A stretch of DNA of 64,000 nt from an uncultured Lachnospiraceae bacterium. Its GTDB lineage: Bacteria; Bacillota; Clostridia; Eubacteriales; Anaerofustaceae. Below, in pieces: positions 24,629 to 33,745 of the stretch. Made by a program: the position numbers and the translations under genes. The notes beneath the pieces were generated by a model that was given only the letters and a program-made list of their open reading frames with translations, was not told the DNA's origin and searched no databases. Location of the stretch: NCBI GenBank assembly GCA_944381375.1, contig CALWKX010000002.1, positions 1-64,000 of the forward strand, read 5' to 3'. Within the stretch, counting starts at the first letter, position 1; every line of letters begins with the position of its first letter.

Positions 24629-24715
24629 TGGTGCCGGTGGTCGGACTCGAACCGACACGGTATTGCTACCAATGGATTTTGAGTCCATCACGTCTGCCAA
24701 TTCCATCACACCGGC
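24629..24715 (-). tRNA. tRNA-Leu (anticodon CAA)
   Basis: A class II tRNA of 87 nt including encoded CCA. Acceptor GCCGGTG/CACCGGC with discriminator A, a D-arm with GGAATTGGCAGACG, anticodon loop CTCAAAA centred on CAA, a long variable arm and a GGTTCGAGTCC T-arm. Confidence 0.95.
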
Positions 24716-24798
24716 GTATATATTTTTAACTCTTACTCCACTTATTGCAAAAGACAACACTTGTGAAGAGAAATTAAAAATCACATATATCAAGCTGT

Positions 24799-24874
<76 letters not shown>

Positions 24875-25171
24875 GACTTTTAATATTATACATACACTGT
24901 CTTTATTTTGCAACAAAAAAATCAAACAGCTAAAATTTTCGTATCGCGTAAAAATATAAGTTTATGTTGGAACAACGCATAAAGCCGCATATGCAAAGCC
25001 GAATTCTCGCACATTATGCGCCATGCAGTGAAATTGCTTTAGGCAGTCTCAATTTTGCATTATATACACTAAGCTTAATAAACATAAAAAAATACCGGAT
25101 AAAAAGCTTAAAGAAACAGGCCGCTGTCAAACACAAATTCAACAACGACCGTTTATTAAATCACTATTTAA

Positions 25172-26152
25172 TTACTGTGCATTCCGCTCGCTAAGAAAAG
25201 TTTCTACTCTTTTATTAACATTTTGCTGCAGGTTGCGGTAAAAAAACTGATAATCATAAATGTGATATACTCCGTCCGCAAAATATTCCGGAATTGTACT
25301 GTATTCTTCAGCGATAATACCTGTCACTTTAAGCGTTCCGCGTTCGTCGTCAAGATACGCGCCGCAAAATGCATTTTCTTCTTTTATTATCGTTCCGTCA
25401 TATCCTGTAAAACAAGCTCCCAAATTCAAAGACTCGTCCGCAGGCGTACTGTCTGTCATCCAATTAAGTGGATTGATACCCACTGTTTTATCTGGCACTA
25501 TCAAAGAAGTATTGACGTCTTCCGCCTCACTGTTAAAAGATATGATAACGCCGGTATCGGTTTCTTCCTGCGCCATTACGAGATGAGGATATTCTCTCAG
25601 ATCATCTTCTGTGATGCGCCAACCAATAATGTAGGCTGCGACAAGATTATCTGCGTATTCAGCATTATCATACAGTCTCTCCATTAGCATCAAAGCCATC
25701 TGCGCTCCCTGTGAAAAACCGGCCAAAACTAACGGCCTGCCATCATTCTCATTTTCCATATAATATAAAAATGCTTCTTCAACATCCGCATAGGCAATTT
25801 CAAAATACTTTTCCGCCTGCGCCTCATCCATAGTATAGGTTTCTATAGTGGCTTGGCTGTAAAAAGGTGCGAATAAACGGCATGATTCTTCATAAATGCC
25901 GCGCTCCATATTTAAGCTTCCCACTGTTCTCTCACGTATAGTTTCATCATTCATATCCATGTTATAGCCCTCTGCATCAAAAGTACAAGTTGGACTGATC
26001 AGGAAAACATCCGCATTTTTGTCTTCTCCGATCCCATAATAAGCCCAATTTTCCTCATACGCATATTTTGATGCCGGCTGTGTCACAGCGCAGCTTGAAC
26101 AAATCATGCAAAGACAAAATACGCATAAAATAGAAGCTGTTATTCTTCTCAC
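25172..26152 (-). CDS. Secreted lipoprotein, DUF3089 alpha/beta-hydrolase
   Basis: A 326-residue predicted lipoprotein. The signal peptide MRRITASILCVFCLCMIC ends in a lipobox-like SSC with the lipidated cysteine at position 21. The DUF3089 hydrolase fold shows the nucleophile elbow GFSQGA with S147 after RPLVLAG, and an early conserved block NADVFLISPTC. The family is annotated as esterase-like with no defined substrate. The protein would act on the outer face of the membrane. It is alone between two tRNA groups, with an AGGAG-type site before the ATG. Confidence 0.85.
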   Translation of the reverse strand: MRRITASILCVFCLCMICSSCAVTQPASKYAYEENWAYYGIGEDKNADVFLISPTCTFDAEGYNMDMNDETIRERTVGSLNMERGIYEESCRLFAPFYSQATIETYTMDEAQAEKYFEIAYADVEEAFLYYMENENDGRPLVLAGFSQGAQMALMLMERLYDNAEYADNLVAAYIIGWRITEDDLREYPHLVMAQEETDTGVIISFNSEAEDVNTSLIVPDKTVGINPLNWMTDSTPADESLNLGACFTGYDGTIIKEENAFCGAYLDDERGTLKVTGIIAEEYSTIPEYFADGVYHIYDYQFFYRNLQQNVNKRVETFLSERNAQ

Positions 26153-26375
26153 AGAATTTCTCCTTTAATTTATCAGTAAAATTAAAAAATCGATAATACG
26201 AATAGTCAACTCGACATTAAATATTAAATCCGACAAAACTTCGATAATCCAACAAATAAAATCAATTAACCTATCATTATTATAGTCTCGTCGATAACAT
26301 ATAATTCATCCTTATGGCGTATTCTTACCAACTGCTCTAAAAACAAAATACGGATTTTATGATATTTTTATATAT

Positions 26376-26410
26376 AAAAAAACCGGAGCCCAAACTGTTA
26401 GTTCGGCTCC
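26376..26410 (-). terminator. Terminator of the tRNA cluster
   Basis: GGAGCC (26385-26390) and GGCTCC (26405-26410), with an inner AAC/GTT, form the stem; a seven-A run at 26376-26382 becomes the U-tail on the minus strand. Confidence 0.65.
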
Positions 26411-26427
26411 AAACCTCGTTTTAAAAT

Positions 26428-26516
26428 TGGTGCCGAAGACCGGGGTCGAACCGGTACGGGATTTAACTCCCACGGGATTTTAAGTCCCGGGCGTCTGCCT
26501 GTTCCGCCACTTCGGC
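26428..26516 (-). tRNA. tRNA-Leu (anticodon TAA)
   Basis: A class II tRNA of 89 nt with encoded CCA. Acceptor GCCGAAG/CTTCGGC, anticodon loop CTTAAAA with TAA, a long variable arm. Last gene of a six-tRNA cluster read from 26981 downward. Confidence 0.95.
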
Positions 26517-26529
26517 ATAACTAAAAAAA

Positions 26530-26603
26530 TGGAGGCGGCACCCGGACTCGGACCGGGGGTATAGGTGTTGCAGACCTTTGCCTTACCACTTGGCTATGCC
26601 GCC
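26530..26603 (-). tRNA. tRNA-Cys (anticodon GCA)
   Basis: 74 nt with encoded CCA. Acceptor GGCGGCA/TGCCGCC with discriminator T (U73, the cysteine identity base), anticodon loop CTGCAAC. Confidence 0.95.
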
Positions 26604-26643
26604 TGAAAATATAAATATGGCTTTAAAGCCGCTATCTAAAAAA

Positions 26644-26718
26644 TGGAGCGAAAGACGGGAATCGAACCCGCGACCCTCGCCTTGGCAAGGCGATGCTCTA
26701 CCGCTGAGCCACTTTCGC
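26644..26718 (-). tRNA. tRNA-Gly (anticodon GCC)
   Basis: 75 nt with encoded CCA. Acceptor GCGAAAG/CTTTCGC, anticodon stem CGCCT-type with loop centred on GCC, T-arm GGTTCGATTCC. Confidence 0.95.
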
Positions 26719-26731
26719 TTGAAAAATATTA

Positions 26732-26807
26732 TGGTGCCTAGGGACGGAATCGAACCATCGACACATGGATTTTCAGTCCATTGCTCTACCGACTGAGCTA
26801 CCTAGGC
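26732..26807 (-). tRNA. tRNA-Phe (anticodon GAA)
   Basis: 76 nt with encoded CCA. Acceptor GCCTAGG/CCTAGGC, anticodon loop CTGAAAA with GAA, D-arm TAGCTCAGTCGGTAGAGC. Confidence 0.95.
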
Positions 26808-26812
26808 TTATA

Positions 26813-26889
26813 TGGCGACCCGGATGGGGCTCGAACCCACGACCTCCAGCGTGACAGGCTGGCATTCTAACCATCTGAACTACCGGGCC
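26813..26889 (-). tRNA. tRNA-Asp (anticodon GTC)
   Basis: 77 nt with encoded CCA. Acceptor GGCCCGG/CCGGGTC with G-U at 2-71 and discriminator G, anticodon loop CTGTCAC with GTC. Confidence 0.95.
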
Positions 26890-26905
26890 AGCGTTATTTC
26901 GAAAA

Positions 26906-26981
26906 TGGTGGTCGCAATAGGGCTCGAACCTATGACCCCCTGCTTGTAAGGCAGGTGCTCTCCCAGCTGAGCTATGCGACC
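26906..26981 (-). tRNA. tRNA-Val (anticodon TAC)
   Basis: 76 nt with encoded CCA. Acceptor GGTCGCA/TGCGACC, anticodon loop CTTACAA with TAC. First gene of the cluster. Confidence 0.95.
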
Positions 26982-27033
26982 ACAGTCAAAATGGCAAGGT
27001 TTATTATATTGGTTTGTTACAGCAATGTCAAGT

Positions 27034-27774
27034 TTATTTTAATTTTTTTGAAAGTACAATTTGTATTTTCCCGCAGCGTGATGACGGCCGGTTAAAGGTA
27101 AGTATATCATAAAACTTACAATCTCTGAATCCGGCTTTAGCTGCCAATTTTTCAATATTATCAGTTCCATACAAATACTGCACATGATTTTCTTCATAGG
27201 TTCGGCCTGAATCTTTTATGACAACCTTCGTATAAAGGACATCTTTTATTCTACGCCTATTGAAGTTAACATACGTATTTTCGGCTATACGGTAACTTTG
27301 TTTGCGTGATATATTTGCACCCAGCATATCAAACGTAAAAACTGCGCCGGCCTCCATCATATTGTACATATTAAAAAACATCTTTTGTAAACAAGCCTCA
27401 TCAAGATAATTTATAACATCATTAGATGCATATATGAAGCTGTATTTATCTTGAAACGAGAGATAATTTTCAATCTCATCATTTATAAATCTTATTTTGA
27501 CATTTTTCTCACGCGTATTCATATCAGCTATTGAAAGCATCTGTATCGAACTATCTACAGCGGTCACGTTATACCCGAGTTTTGCAAATTCAATACTGAA
27601 CATACCCGTGCCGCAGCCACAGTCAAGAATATCCCTGCCTGCAATAGAAAATTTATTTTTTATTTCTTTCAGGTAATTAAACCACTCCGAAAGATCAAAC
27701 ATTGATATATAAAGATTATAATAATCCGCGAAAACCGAATAATTTTCGTAATTATTTTCTTCTTGTCTCATCAA
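27034..27774 (-). CDS. Class I SAM-dependent methyltransferase
   Basis: A 246-residue Rossmann-fold methyltransferase with motif I DCGCGTG at 51-57, followed by the acidic loop AVDSSIQML and the NDEIENYL/YASNDVINYL segment of motifs II and III. It resembles small-molecule methyltransferases of the Methyltransf_25 type; substrate unknown. The ATG lies 23 bp inside the upstream cysteine-rich gene, indicating translational coupling, so the two products probably work together. An AGGTG purine run precedes the start within the upstream gene. Confidence 0.87.
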   Translation of the reverse strand: MMRQEENNYENYSVFADYYNLYISMFDLSEWFNYLKEIKNKFSIAGRDILDCGCGTGMFSIEFAKLGYNVTAVDSSIQMLSIADMNTREKNVKIRFINDEIENYLSFQDKYSFIYASNDVINYLDEACLQKMFFNMYNMMEAGAVFTFDMLGANISRKQSYRIAENTYVNFNRRRIKDVLYTKVVIKDSGRTYEENHVQYLYGTDNIEKLAAKAGFRDCKFYDILTFNRPSSRCGKIQIVLSKKLK

Positions 27775-28015
27775 TCACCTGTTTAAGACGTTCCATCATA
27801 TAATCGTAGTTTTTTCTGATATGCGGAATAATACAGCCTGAGCAATCTTTTATTCCGCCTTCCGTATAAATAAAATTACCGCCGCATCTCTCGCCCAGCA
27901 TATACAAAGGACAATAGCAAAACATGCAATTAAATTCTTCCGATTTTATGCCTTTATGACAAGGGAAATATTTACATCCTTTATTACTGAAAAAATTTTC
28001 ATTATTCATAAACAT
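27752..28015 (-). CDS. Cysteine-rich small domain protein (PF04071-like)
   Basis: An 87-residue protein with eight cysteines (C14, C19, C30, C33, C35, C44, C58, C61) in the arrangement CKYFPCH, FNCMFCYCPLY, CGG and KDCSGC followed by PH. This is the pattern of the cysteine-rich small domain family, thought to bind metal (zinc or iron-sulfur), with no assigned reaction. It overlaps the methyltransferase gene by 23 bp. No clear ribosome site is visible before MFMNNEN; the internal ATG two codons on is an alternative start. Confidence 0.82.
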   Translation of the reverse strand: MFMNNENFFSNKGCKYFPCHKGIKSEEFNCMFCYCPLYMLGERCGGNFIYTEGGIKDCSGCIIPHIRKNYDYMMERLKQVIDETRRK

Positions 28016-28050
28016 AATTTTATAACGTTAAAGCCGATGTTTCAACTTTT

Positions 28051-28100
28051 TAATTAAATAAAATACGGCGCTTACAGCAGCGCCGCATTTTATTTAATTA
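28051..28100. terminator. Bidirectional terminator after the MazF-like gene
   Basis: A 22-bp stem with a single mismatch (28051-28072 with 28079-28100) around loop TACAGC has a GC-rich tip (CGGCGCT/AGCGCCG) and an AT-rich base. It lies between the MazF-like stop and the cysteine-rich gene. Confidence 0.75.
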
Positions 28101-28116
28101 TATTCATAAGGCTGTC

Positions 28117-28458
28117 TTACGACATTCCGAAACTTATCGAAAGGGCGTCATTGACCTTGCTCATAGTGGAATTATCTATATGGCAGATTTTTTCTTTCAG
28201 CCTTTGTTTGTCTATAGTGCGAACCTGTTCTAACAAAACAACAGAATCTTTGCTCAGGCCATTACCTGATTCCAAAGGTATGTGAGTCGGAAGCTTTGTT
28301 TTGTTTAGCTGAGAAGTTATCGCCGAAACAATAACTGTCGGGCTGTACTTGTTGCCCACATCATTTTGAAGGACCAAAACAGGACGCACTCCTCCCTGCT
28401 CGCTGCCCACAATAGGACTTAAATCTGCGTAATAAACATCTCCTCTTTTTATAATCAT
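28117..28458 (-). CDS. MazF/EndoA-type mRNA endoribonuclease toxin
   Basis: A 113-residue PemK/MazF-fold toxin close to Bacillus EndoA (NdoA), which cuts single-stranded RNA at short sites. The N-terminus [31 protein letters not shown] contains the conserved RGD/G(S)EQ(G)GxRP block, shown here in parts, with the catalytic Arg; SAITSQ follows and [13 protein letters not shown] ends the fold. GGAGA precedes the ATG. The cognate antitoxin normally lies directly upstream; the 230 bp upstream contain no ORF resembling one, so this toxin is solitary here. Confidence 0.9.
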   Translation of the reverse strand: MIIKRGDVYYADLSPIVGSEQGGVRPVLVLQNDVGNKYSPTVIVSAITSQLNKTKLPTHIPLESGNGLSKDSVVLLEQVRTIDKQRLKEKICHIDNSTMSKVNDALSISFGMS

Positions 28459-28694
28459 CGTATCACTCTCCGAATTAAGTTTAATATAACTTTGTGATTT
28501 ATTTAGAAAGTGCTTAAGTGGAGCTCATTATTATTTTATTTGCTAAATTTTTTAATGTGACAGCTTTCTTTGATATTATCATTGACAGTTTTTAGAAGTT
28601 TATTCATTATACGAAAAATTAAAAACGTAAAATTGATTTCATATGAATATAAATGATGTTATAATCAACGAATAGAAAAACGGAGGAATATAGA

Positions 28695-29528
28695 ATGAGC
28701 GTTTTAGAAGCATTCGTCTTAGGTCTGGTACAGGGACTTACGGAATTTCTGCCAGTGAGCAGCTCAGGACATCTCGCAATTGCAAGCGCATTTTTTGGGA
28801 TAACCGAAAACAATCTCGCAATCAGTATTATTCTTCATCTGGGAACATTTCTAGCAATAGTAGCAGCTTATTTCAAAACCGTTATAAATCTGATAAAAGA
28901 ATTCTTCTTAATGCTTTGGGACTTGATTCGTTTCAAAGGCGCATGCCTTAACAAAAGCAAATACAGAAGATACATCATATATATTATAGTTGCAACAATT
29001 CCAACAGGGATTGCCGGATATTTTCTGTCCGATTACGTTGAGGAAGCTTTCGGTTCCTTGTCAATAATCGCTGTCATGCTGGTTATAACAGGGCTTTTAC
29101 TTTTAATCTCCTCAAGAATAGCAAAACGCACTAAAGGTCACATAGAAAATCTCGGCCCTGTACGTTCTTTCATTGTAGGATTATTTCAAACATGCGCAAT
29201 ATTCCCCGGACTTTCACGTTCAGGAACTACTATGACAGGCGGACTTGTGATGGGACTGAAAAAAGAAGAGGCTTTGGAATTTTCATTTTTGCTCGCAATT
29301 CCGGCGATATTGGGTTCCGTAGTTTTGAAACTGAAAGATATCGCACAAGCAATAGCGCAAACTGATCCGGTTGCTATGCTCACAGGATTCGCAACTTCAC
29401 TAATAGTTGGATATTTGTCCATAAAACTTTTCAATGCTACTGTAAAAAAAGGCAACATAGTATGGTTTGCAGCATACTGCTGGATTGTCGCTTTGATATT
29501 AATTCTGAAAATAGGCGGGTATTTTTAA
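28695..29528 (+). CDS. uppP: Undecaprenyl-diphosphatase UppP (BacA)
   Basis: A membrane phosphatase that recycles undecaprenyl diphosphate to the monophosphate carrier for peptidoglycan; overexpression gives bacitracin tolerance. The 277 residues match the family. Signatures: GLVQGLTEFLPVSSSGH near the N-terminus (catalytic E17 and the SSSGH loop) and FPGLSRSGTTMTGG in the second repeat, with 7-8 membrane segments. GGAGGA precedes the ATG. The next gene starts immediately after its stop, so the two form an operon, although the functions are not obviously linked. Confidence 0.95.
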   Translation: MSVLEAFVLGLVQGLTEFLPVSSSGHLAIASAFFGITENNLAISIILHLGTFLAIVAAYFKTVINLIKEFFLMLWDLIRFKGACLNKSKYRRYIIYIIVATIPTGIAGYFLSDYVEEAFGSLSIIAVMLVITGLLLLISSRIAKRTKGHIENLGPVRSFIVGLFQTCAIFPGLSRSGTTMTGGLVMGLKKEEALEFSFLLAIPAILGSVVLKLKDIAQAIAQTDPVAMLTGFATSLIVGYLSIKLFNATVKKGNIVWFAAYCWIVALILILKIGGYF

Positions 29529-30395
29529 ATGCACAATAGCATATTTGACAAACTTACTAAACAGGGATATCTTTTAATGGACGGATCAACAGGTTCTCTA
29601 TTAATAGCAGCAGGAATAGAACCTGCAAAGGTTGCTGCTGTAAATATTGAAGATCCGGATAAAATATCAAATATCTATAAAAAATATATTTATGCAGGAT
29701 GCGATATTATATCATCGAACACATTCGGCGTAAGCATGGAAATAGAAAAAACTTCCGGCTACACAAAACAGCAGTTAATAAAAAGCGGAGTCGATTTGCT
29801 CATAAGCGCTGTAAACGAAAGCGAGTCAAATGTATTTACAGCGTTGGATATAGGTCCGTTCGGAGGACTTCTTGAGCCTTTTGGCACAACTACATACGCT
29901 CAGGCATTAGAGCACTACAAACAAGTAATATCAGCCGCATCGGATAAAACGGATATTTTGCTGCTGGAAACGTTTGCGGATATTAACGATATAAAAGCGG
30001 CGCTGAGCGCAGCAAAAGAAGTATCGGACAAACCGGTATTCGCCTCCATGACTTTTGGAAAAAATAAAAAAACTTATATGGGCGTATCTTTCAATGATTT
30101 TGCAGATTTGATTGCAGAAACAAAACCAGCGGCGGCAGGATTAAACTGCTCGTTGACGCCTGAAGAAATGCTGCCCGTAATAACCGAATTTAAGGATATG
30201 ACAGATATTCACATATTCGCACAGCCTAACATGGGTAACCCCATACAAAAAGACGGGATAACCGTATATCAGATGGACAAAAAAGTATTCGCAGAAGGAG
30301 TCGCTCAAATATACCACAGCGGCGTAAGCATTGTCGGCGGATGCTGCGGCAGCGATGATGAATGTATGCGGCTTATAAAGGAAATCATAAAATAA
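29529..30395 (+). CDS. Homocysteine S-methyltransferase-family protein
   Basis: A 288-residue TIM-barrel methyltransferase equivalent to the N-terminal homocysteine domain of cobalamin-dependent MetH. Zinc ligands are in place: C207 (GLNCSL) and C272-C273 (VGGCCGS). Conserved DGSTGS at the N-terminus, SSNTFG, and DIGPFGGLLEPFG are visible. Standing alone without folate and cobalamin domains, it may use S-methylmethionine or SAM, or partner with separate corrinoid proteins encoded elsewhere. The ATG follows the uppP stop with no gap (TAA then ATG). Confidence 0.88.
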   Translation: MHNSIFDKLTKQGYLLMDGSTGSLLIAAGIEPAKVAAVNIEDPDKISNIYKKYIYAGCDIISSNTFGVSMEIEKTSGYTKQQLIKSGVDLLISAVNESESNVFTALDIGPFGGLLEPFGTTTYAQALEHYKQVISAASDKTDILLLETFADINDIKAALSAAKEVSDKPVFASMTFGKNKKTYMGVSFNDFADLIAETKPAAAGLNCSLTPEEMLPVITEFKDMTDIHIFAQPNMGNPIQKDGITVYQMDKKVFAEGVAQIYHSGVSIVGGCCGSDDECMRLIKEIIK

Positions 30396-30409
30396 AATTT
30401 GTTGTATAA

Positions 30410-30456
30410 ATAAAGCGGAGACTGCATTATGCAACGTTTCCGCTTTATCTTTTTAT
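30410..30456. terminator. Bidirectional terminator between homocysteine methyltransferase and rdgB
   Basis: ATAAAGCGGA (30410-30419) pairs with TCCGCTTTAT (30439-30448), with an inner TGCATTATGCA, then CTTTTTAT. Serves both convergent operons. Confidence 0.7.
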
Positions 30457-30466
30457 TTAAATAGAC

Positions 30467-31060
30467 TTATTTGTCTTTCATTTTCTCCTGCAATATAACA
30501 TTAAGCTTTTCAAAAGCGCGTTTTCTATGGCTCAGCGAATTTTTTTCATCTTCGCTCATTTGTGCATAAGTTTTTTGATTTTCATCGCATATAAACAAAG
30601 GATCATAGCCGAATCCAGCGCTTCCCCTATATTCTGTAGCAACACTGCCTTCAACTACTCCACGCACAACAATCTGTGTTCCGTCACTGAATACTGCGGC
30701 GGCAGCGCTCACAAACTCCGCGCGTCTGTTTTCTACGCCATTCAGCAATTTTAAAAGCTTTTCGTTGTTCGATTTATCGGTTGCATTTTGTCCGCTGAAG
30801 CGCGCTGAATATACGCCTGGAGCGCCGTTCAAATAGTCTACACATATACCGCTGTCATCAGCGATAACAGTATAGCCGCAAGCATTATGAACGGCACGCG
30901 CTTTTATCAGCGCATTTTCTTCGAATGTCGTTCCGTCCTCAACAATTTCGTCCGTGAATCCTATATCTTTGAGACTTAAAATAGTAAAACCTTTGAGGAT
31001 TCTTTTTAATTCTTTAAGCTTATGAGCATTACCGCTTGCTAAAACAATTATTTTTTCCAC
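30467..31060 (-). CDS. rdgB: XTP/dITP pyrophosphatase (RdgB/HAM1)
   Basis: Hydrolyses non-canonical purine nucleotides (dITP, XTP) to monophosphates, keeping them out of DNA and RNA. 197 residues. Motifs: the N-terminal LASGNAHKLKELK, VEDGTTFEENALIKA, the catalytic ADDSGICVDYLNGAPGVYSAR (in two parts), GSAGFGYDPLF and LSHRKRAFEKL. It starts 2 nt after the rph stop and is the last gene of the rapZ-yvcK-rph operon; rph-rdgB linkage is common in bacteria. Confidence 0.95.
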   Translation of the reverse strand: MEKIIVLASGNAHKLKELKRILKGFTILSLKDIGFTDEIVEDGTTFEENALIKARAVHNACGYTVIADDSGICVDYLNGAPGVYSARFSGQNATDKSNNEKLLKLLNGVENRRAEFVSAAAAVFSDGTQIVVRGVVEGSVATEYRGSAGFGYDPLFICDENQKTYAQMSEDEKNSLSHRKRAFEKLNVILQEKMKDK

Positions 31061-31062
31061 TT

Positions 31063-31779
31063 CTAATCCCTGAACGCTTCAAGCTGAACTTTTATAATTT
31101 CTGTAATTGCATTTTTGGACATTTCCAAAAGAGCATCTAGCTCCTTGCGTTTTAAAGGCTGTTTTTCGCCTGTAAGCTGAAGTTCGATTATATCGCCCGA
31201 CCCCGTCATTACAACATTCATATCTACCTGCGCACGGCTGTCTTCTTCATAACACAAATCTGTAAGCATTTCACCATCTACTATGCCTACGCTCACTGCT
31301 GCCACACTGTCTGTGACGGGATTTTCTTTGAGTATGCCTTTTTTTATAAGATCATTTACAGCATCGCACAACGCAATATAAGCTCCTGTAATGCTGGCTA
31401 CTCTCGTACCTGCGTCCGCCTGCAATACATCACAGTCTATCCATACAGTGCGCTCTCCCAACATTTTAAGATCTGTAACGCTTCTGAGAGAACGACCTAT
31501 TAGCCTTTGGATTTCTGCAGAACGCGAGTCAAGCTTAAGTCTTGATATATCACGCGGCTTTCTCGTTTGCGTAGAAGATGGAAGCATACTGTATTCTGCA
31601 GTAATCCATCCCTCCTGCGTACCGCGTAAAAATTGAGGAACTTTCTCTTCAGGGAAAGCCGTACATAAAACTTTTGTATCTCCAAATTTAACCAATACCG
31701 ATCCAGGAGCATATTTCGTAAAATTACGAGTAATGCTCACTTGTCTCAGTTCATCATTTTTTCTACCGTCAACTCTCAT
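31063..31779 (-). CDS. rph: Ribonuclease PH
   Basis: A phosphorolytic 3'-5' exoribonuclease that trims tRNA 3' ends. 238 residues. The family blocks are present: [50 protein letters not shown], and [14 protein letters not shown] with the phosphate-binding and catalytic residues. The 5' end overlaps the AIR synthase-like gene by 11 bp and the 3' end nearly touches rdgB, showing one transcript. Its neighbour rapZ regulates RNA decay elsewhere, but the gene order alone does not prove a functional link. Confidence 0.95.
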   Translation of the reverse strand: MRVDGRKNDELRQVSITRNFTKYAPGSVLVKFGDTKVLCTAFPEEKVPQFLRGTQEGWITAEYSMLPSSTQTRKPRDISRLKLDSRSAEIQRLIGRSLRSVTDLKMLGERTVWIDCDVLQADAGTRVASITGAYIALCDAVNDLIKKGILKENPVTDSVAAVSVGIVDGEMLTDLCYEEDSRAQVDMNVVMTGSGDIIELQLTGEKQPLKRKELDALLEMSKNAITEIIKVQLEAFRD

Positions 31780-32770
31780 AAACGCTATCCTTTTTCAAAC
31801 CTAATACTGAATACATTTCATCACTTTTGGGAGGCGTAAGAACATAGTGTTCGCCATCCGTAATCATAATTTTATCTTTTTTATCCGTAAAACGACCTAT
31901 TACAGTCGCCTCAATGCCATGACATGAAAGTTTTTTCGCCAGCGAAGCTTCAGGGCTGGCAGCAAACAGCATCACACCGCTTGATATCAGCCTTAATGGA
32001 TCTATATCATAAAGATTGCATATTTTGCGCGTCGCTTCACTTATAGGTATATTATCCAAATAAATCTCAACGCCCATATTTATAAACTGCGCCATTTCCC
32101 ACGCGCCGCCCAATATTCCGCCTTCAGTAGCGTCGTGCATAATAACAGCGCCGTTTTCACGCCCTATTTTTCCTTCTTTGACAACACTTATCATATCCAA
32201 ATAAGATAAAGCTTCGCTGTAGACATCCTTGCCGAGCTTTTTTATTATTTCGTCTGATTTTTCCGATGCTATTATTCCAACACCCTCGAGCCCGGCAGAC
32301 TTACTCATGATAAGCTCAAAACCGTCTTTCACATCGCCTTCCGAAGTTTTGTTTTTTTTGCCCAATGCCGTACCGTTAAGAACGAAACGGTTTACTGCTG
32401 AGCTAATCTCCGTATGTCCTCCTATCAGATCAACGCCGTTTTCTTTGCAGGCTTTGATCAAATCATCCAAAACTTCTTTTATCTCTTCCATCTTCGCTTT
32501 TGGAGGTATAAGGCAAGTAACCATTATAGCTACTGGCTCAGCGCCCGCAGCGGCAATATCATTCAAACATATATTTACACAAAGCTTTCCTATATTTTTC
32601 TCCGTTCCCGTAATTGGATCTGAGGAAACCACCATATAGTTGTCATCAAAATCGAGCACGGCGCAGTCCTTGCCTATACCGGGTCCGGTTATTGTTTCTT
32701 GCCTCGTTATATCTAATTTATCGAAAATCAGTTTTTCAAGCTGTTCATTAGTCAATTTTCCTTCATGCAT
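31769..32770 (-). CDS. AIR synthase-related (HypE/PurM-like) protein
   Basis: A 333-residue ATP-dependent protein of the AIR synthase superfamily. Visible: [13 protein letters not shown] and VVSSDPITG at the N-terminus, [14 protein letters not shown] (nucleotide/magnesium site), [12 protein letters not shown], and [17 protein letters not shown] in the C-terminal half. The block order is closest to HypE-like hydrogenase-maturation proteins, but no hyp genes are adjacent and the C-terminal cysteine tail of HypE (PRIC) is absent. Function therefore unknown; thiamine-phosphate kinase and selenophosphate synthetase are less likely. It lies within the rapZ-yvcK operon, 15 bp downstream of yvcK and overlapping rph. 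Confidence 0.82.
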   Translation of the reverse strand: MHEGKLTNEQLEKLIFDKLDITRQETITGPGIGKDCAVLDFDDNYMVVSSDPITGTEKNIGKLCVNICLNDIAAAGAEPVAIMVTCLIPPKAKMEEIKEVLDDLIKACKENGVDLIGGHTEISSAVNRFVLNGTALGKKNKTSEGDVKDGFELIMSKSAGLEGVGIIASEKSDEIIKKLGKDVYSEALSYLDMISVVKEGKIGRENGAVIMHDATEGGILGGAWEMAQFINMGVEIYLDNIPISEATRKICNLYDIDPLRLISSGVMLFAASPEASLAKKLSCHGIEATVIGRFTDKKDKIMITDGEHYVLTPPKSDEMYSVLGLKKDSVYES

Positions 32771-32785
32771 ATCGCCGTTGTTCCT

Positions 32786-33742
32786 TTACTTCAAAATATA
32801 CTTCCAAAAATACTCACTGTCATGTCTTACATTCCCCTCTTTGGTATCGGCCAACTCCATACCTATAAAATCATATTTTTCCATAAGATCATAATCTATT
32901 ACAGGTTTGACCGGTACTGCATTTTCTTTCATATAACTGCGCTGAATATTCTGCGGAATCTCAGCCACATTATATACCACATAATCAATTACATCATAAC
33001 CCTCAGAATGTTTTTGTATAGCTTTCACATGGTCAGAAAGCGTATAATCAGTCGTCTCGCCACTTTCAGTCATTATATTGGCCAGGTAATATCTTTTAGC
33101 CTTAGTTTGTGACAAAGCTTCGCACATGCCCTGTACAAGCAGATTGGGAATTAATGAAGTATAAAGGCTGCCGGGGCTGTATACGATAATATCGGCAGCT
33201 TTTATTGCGTCGACGCATTCGCCGAAAACTTTCGCCTCCCTGGGTATCAAATTAATTCTGTCTATTTTAAGCCCCGATTTTGCGCAATATTTAGGTATCT
33301 TCGATTCCCCATTGATAACCTTACCGTTCGACAGTTTGGCGCTTAAGACAATATTGTCAGTAGTTACAGGCAACACCTGACCTTTTATAGCCAAAACTTC
33401 GCTAATGTATTTGACGCTCAAAGGAAAATTACCGCATATTTTATTCATACCGGCTATTATAATATTACCCAAGCTTTGTTTATTCACAAAGCCTTCCGTA
33501 AATCTGAGATCCATCAAAGAAGCCATGATGCTTTCTTCTTCCGCCAGTGCGACAAGACAGTTTCTTATATCTCCTATGGCGACTATCCCCATATCGTTGC
33601 GAAGACTGCCCGTACTGCCTCCATCATCGGCGACAGTTACGATAGCTGTTATGTTTTCGGTATATTTTTTTAAAACTCTTAATAACACTGCATTGCCAGT
33701 TCCGCCGCCTATCAAAACGACTTTCATATCTGAATTGTTCAT
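32786..33742 (-). CDS. yvcK: YvcK/CofD-like gluconeogenesis factor
   Basis: A 318-residue UDP-sugar-binding protein required for growth on gluconeogenic carbon and for cell-wall homeostasis in Firmicutes. N-terminal KVVLIGGGTGNAVLLRVLK, VADDGGSTGSLR and GDIRNCLVAL form the CofD-like nucleotide site; SPGSLYTSLIPNLLVQG is the later signature. It follows rapZ by 3 bp, the usual Firmicute order, but whiA, which normally follows, is replaced by an AIR synthase-like gene. Confidence 0.94.
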   Translation of the reverse strand: MNNSDMKVVLIGGGTGNAVLLRVLKKYTENITAIVTVADDGGSTGSLRNDMGIVAIGDIRNCLVALAEEESIMASLMDLRFTEGFVNKQSLGNIIIAGMNKICGNFPLSVKYISEVLAIKGQVLPVTTDNIVLSAKLSNGKVINGESKIPKYCAKSGLKIDRINLIPREAKVFGECVDAIKAADIIVYSPGSLYTSLIPNLLVQGMCEALSQTKAKRYYLANIMTESGETTDYTLSDHVKAIQKHSEGYDVIDYVVYNVAEIPQNIQRSYMKENAVPVKPVIDYDLMEKYDFIGMELADTKEGNVRHDSEYFWKYILK

Positions 33743-33745
33743 AAA

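Noticed and set aside
24964-25194. 76-residue plus-strand frame between tRNA-Ala and the DUF3089 gene
   Set aside because: Overlaps the end of the DUF3089 gene, has no ribosome site and no recognisable family.
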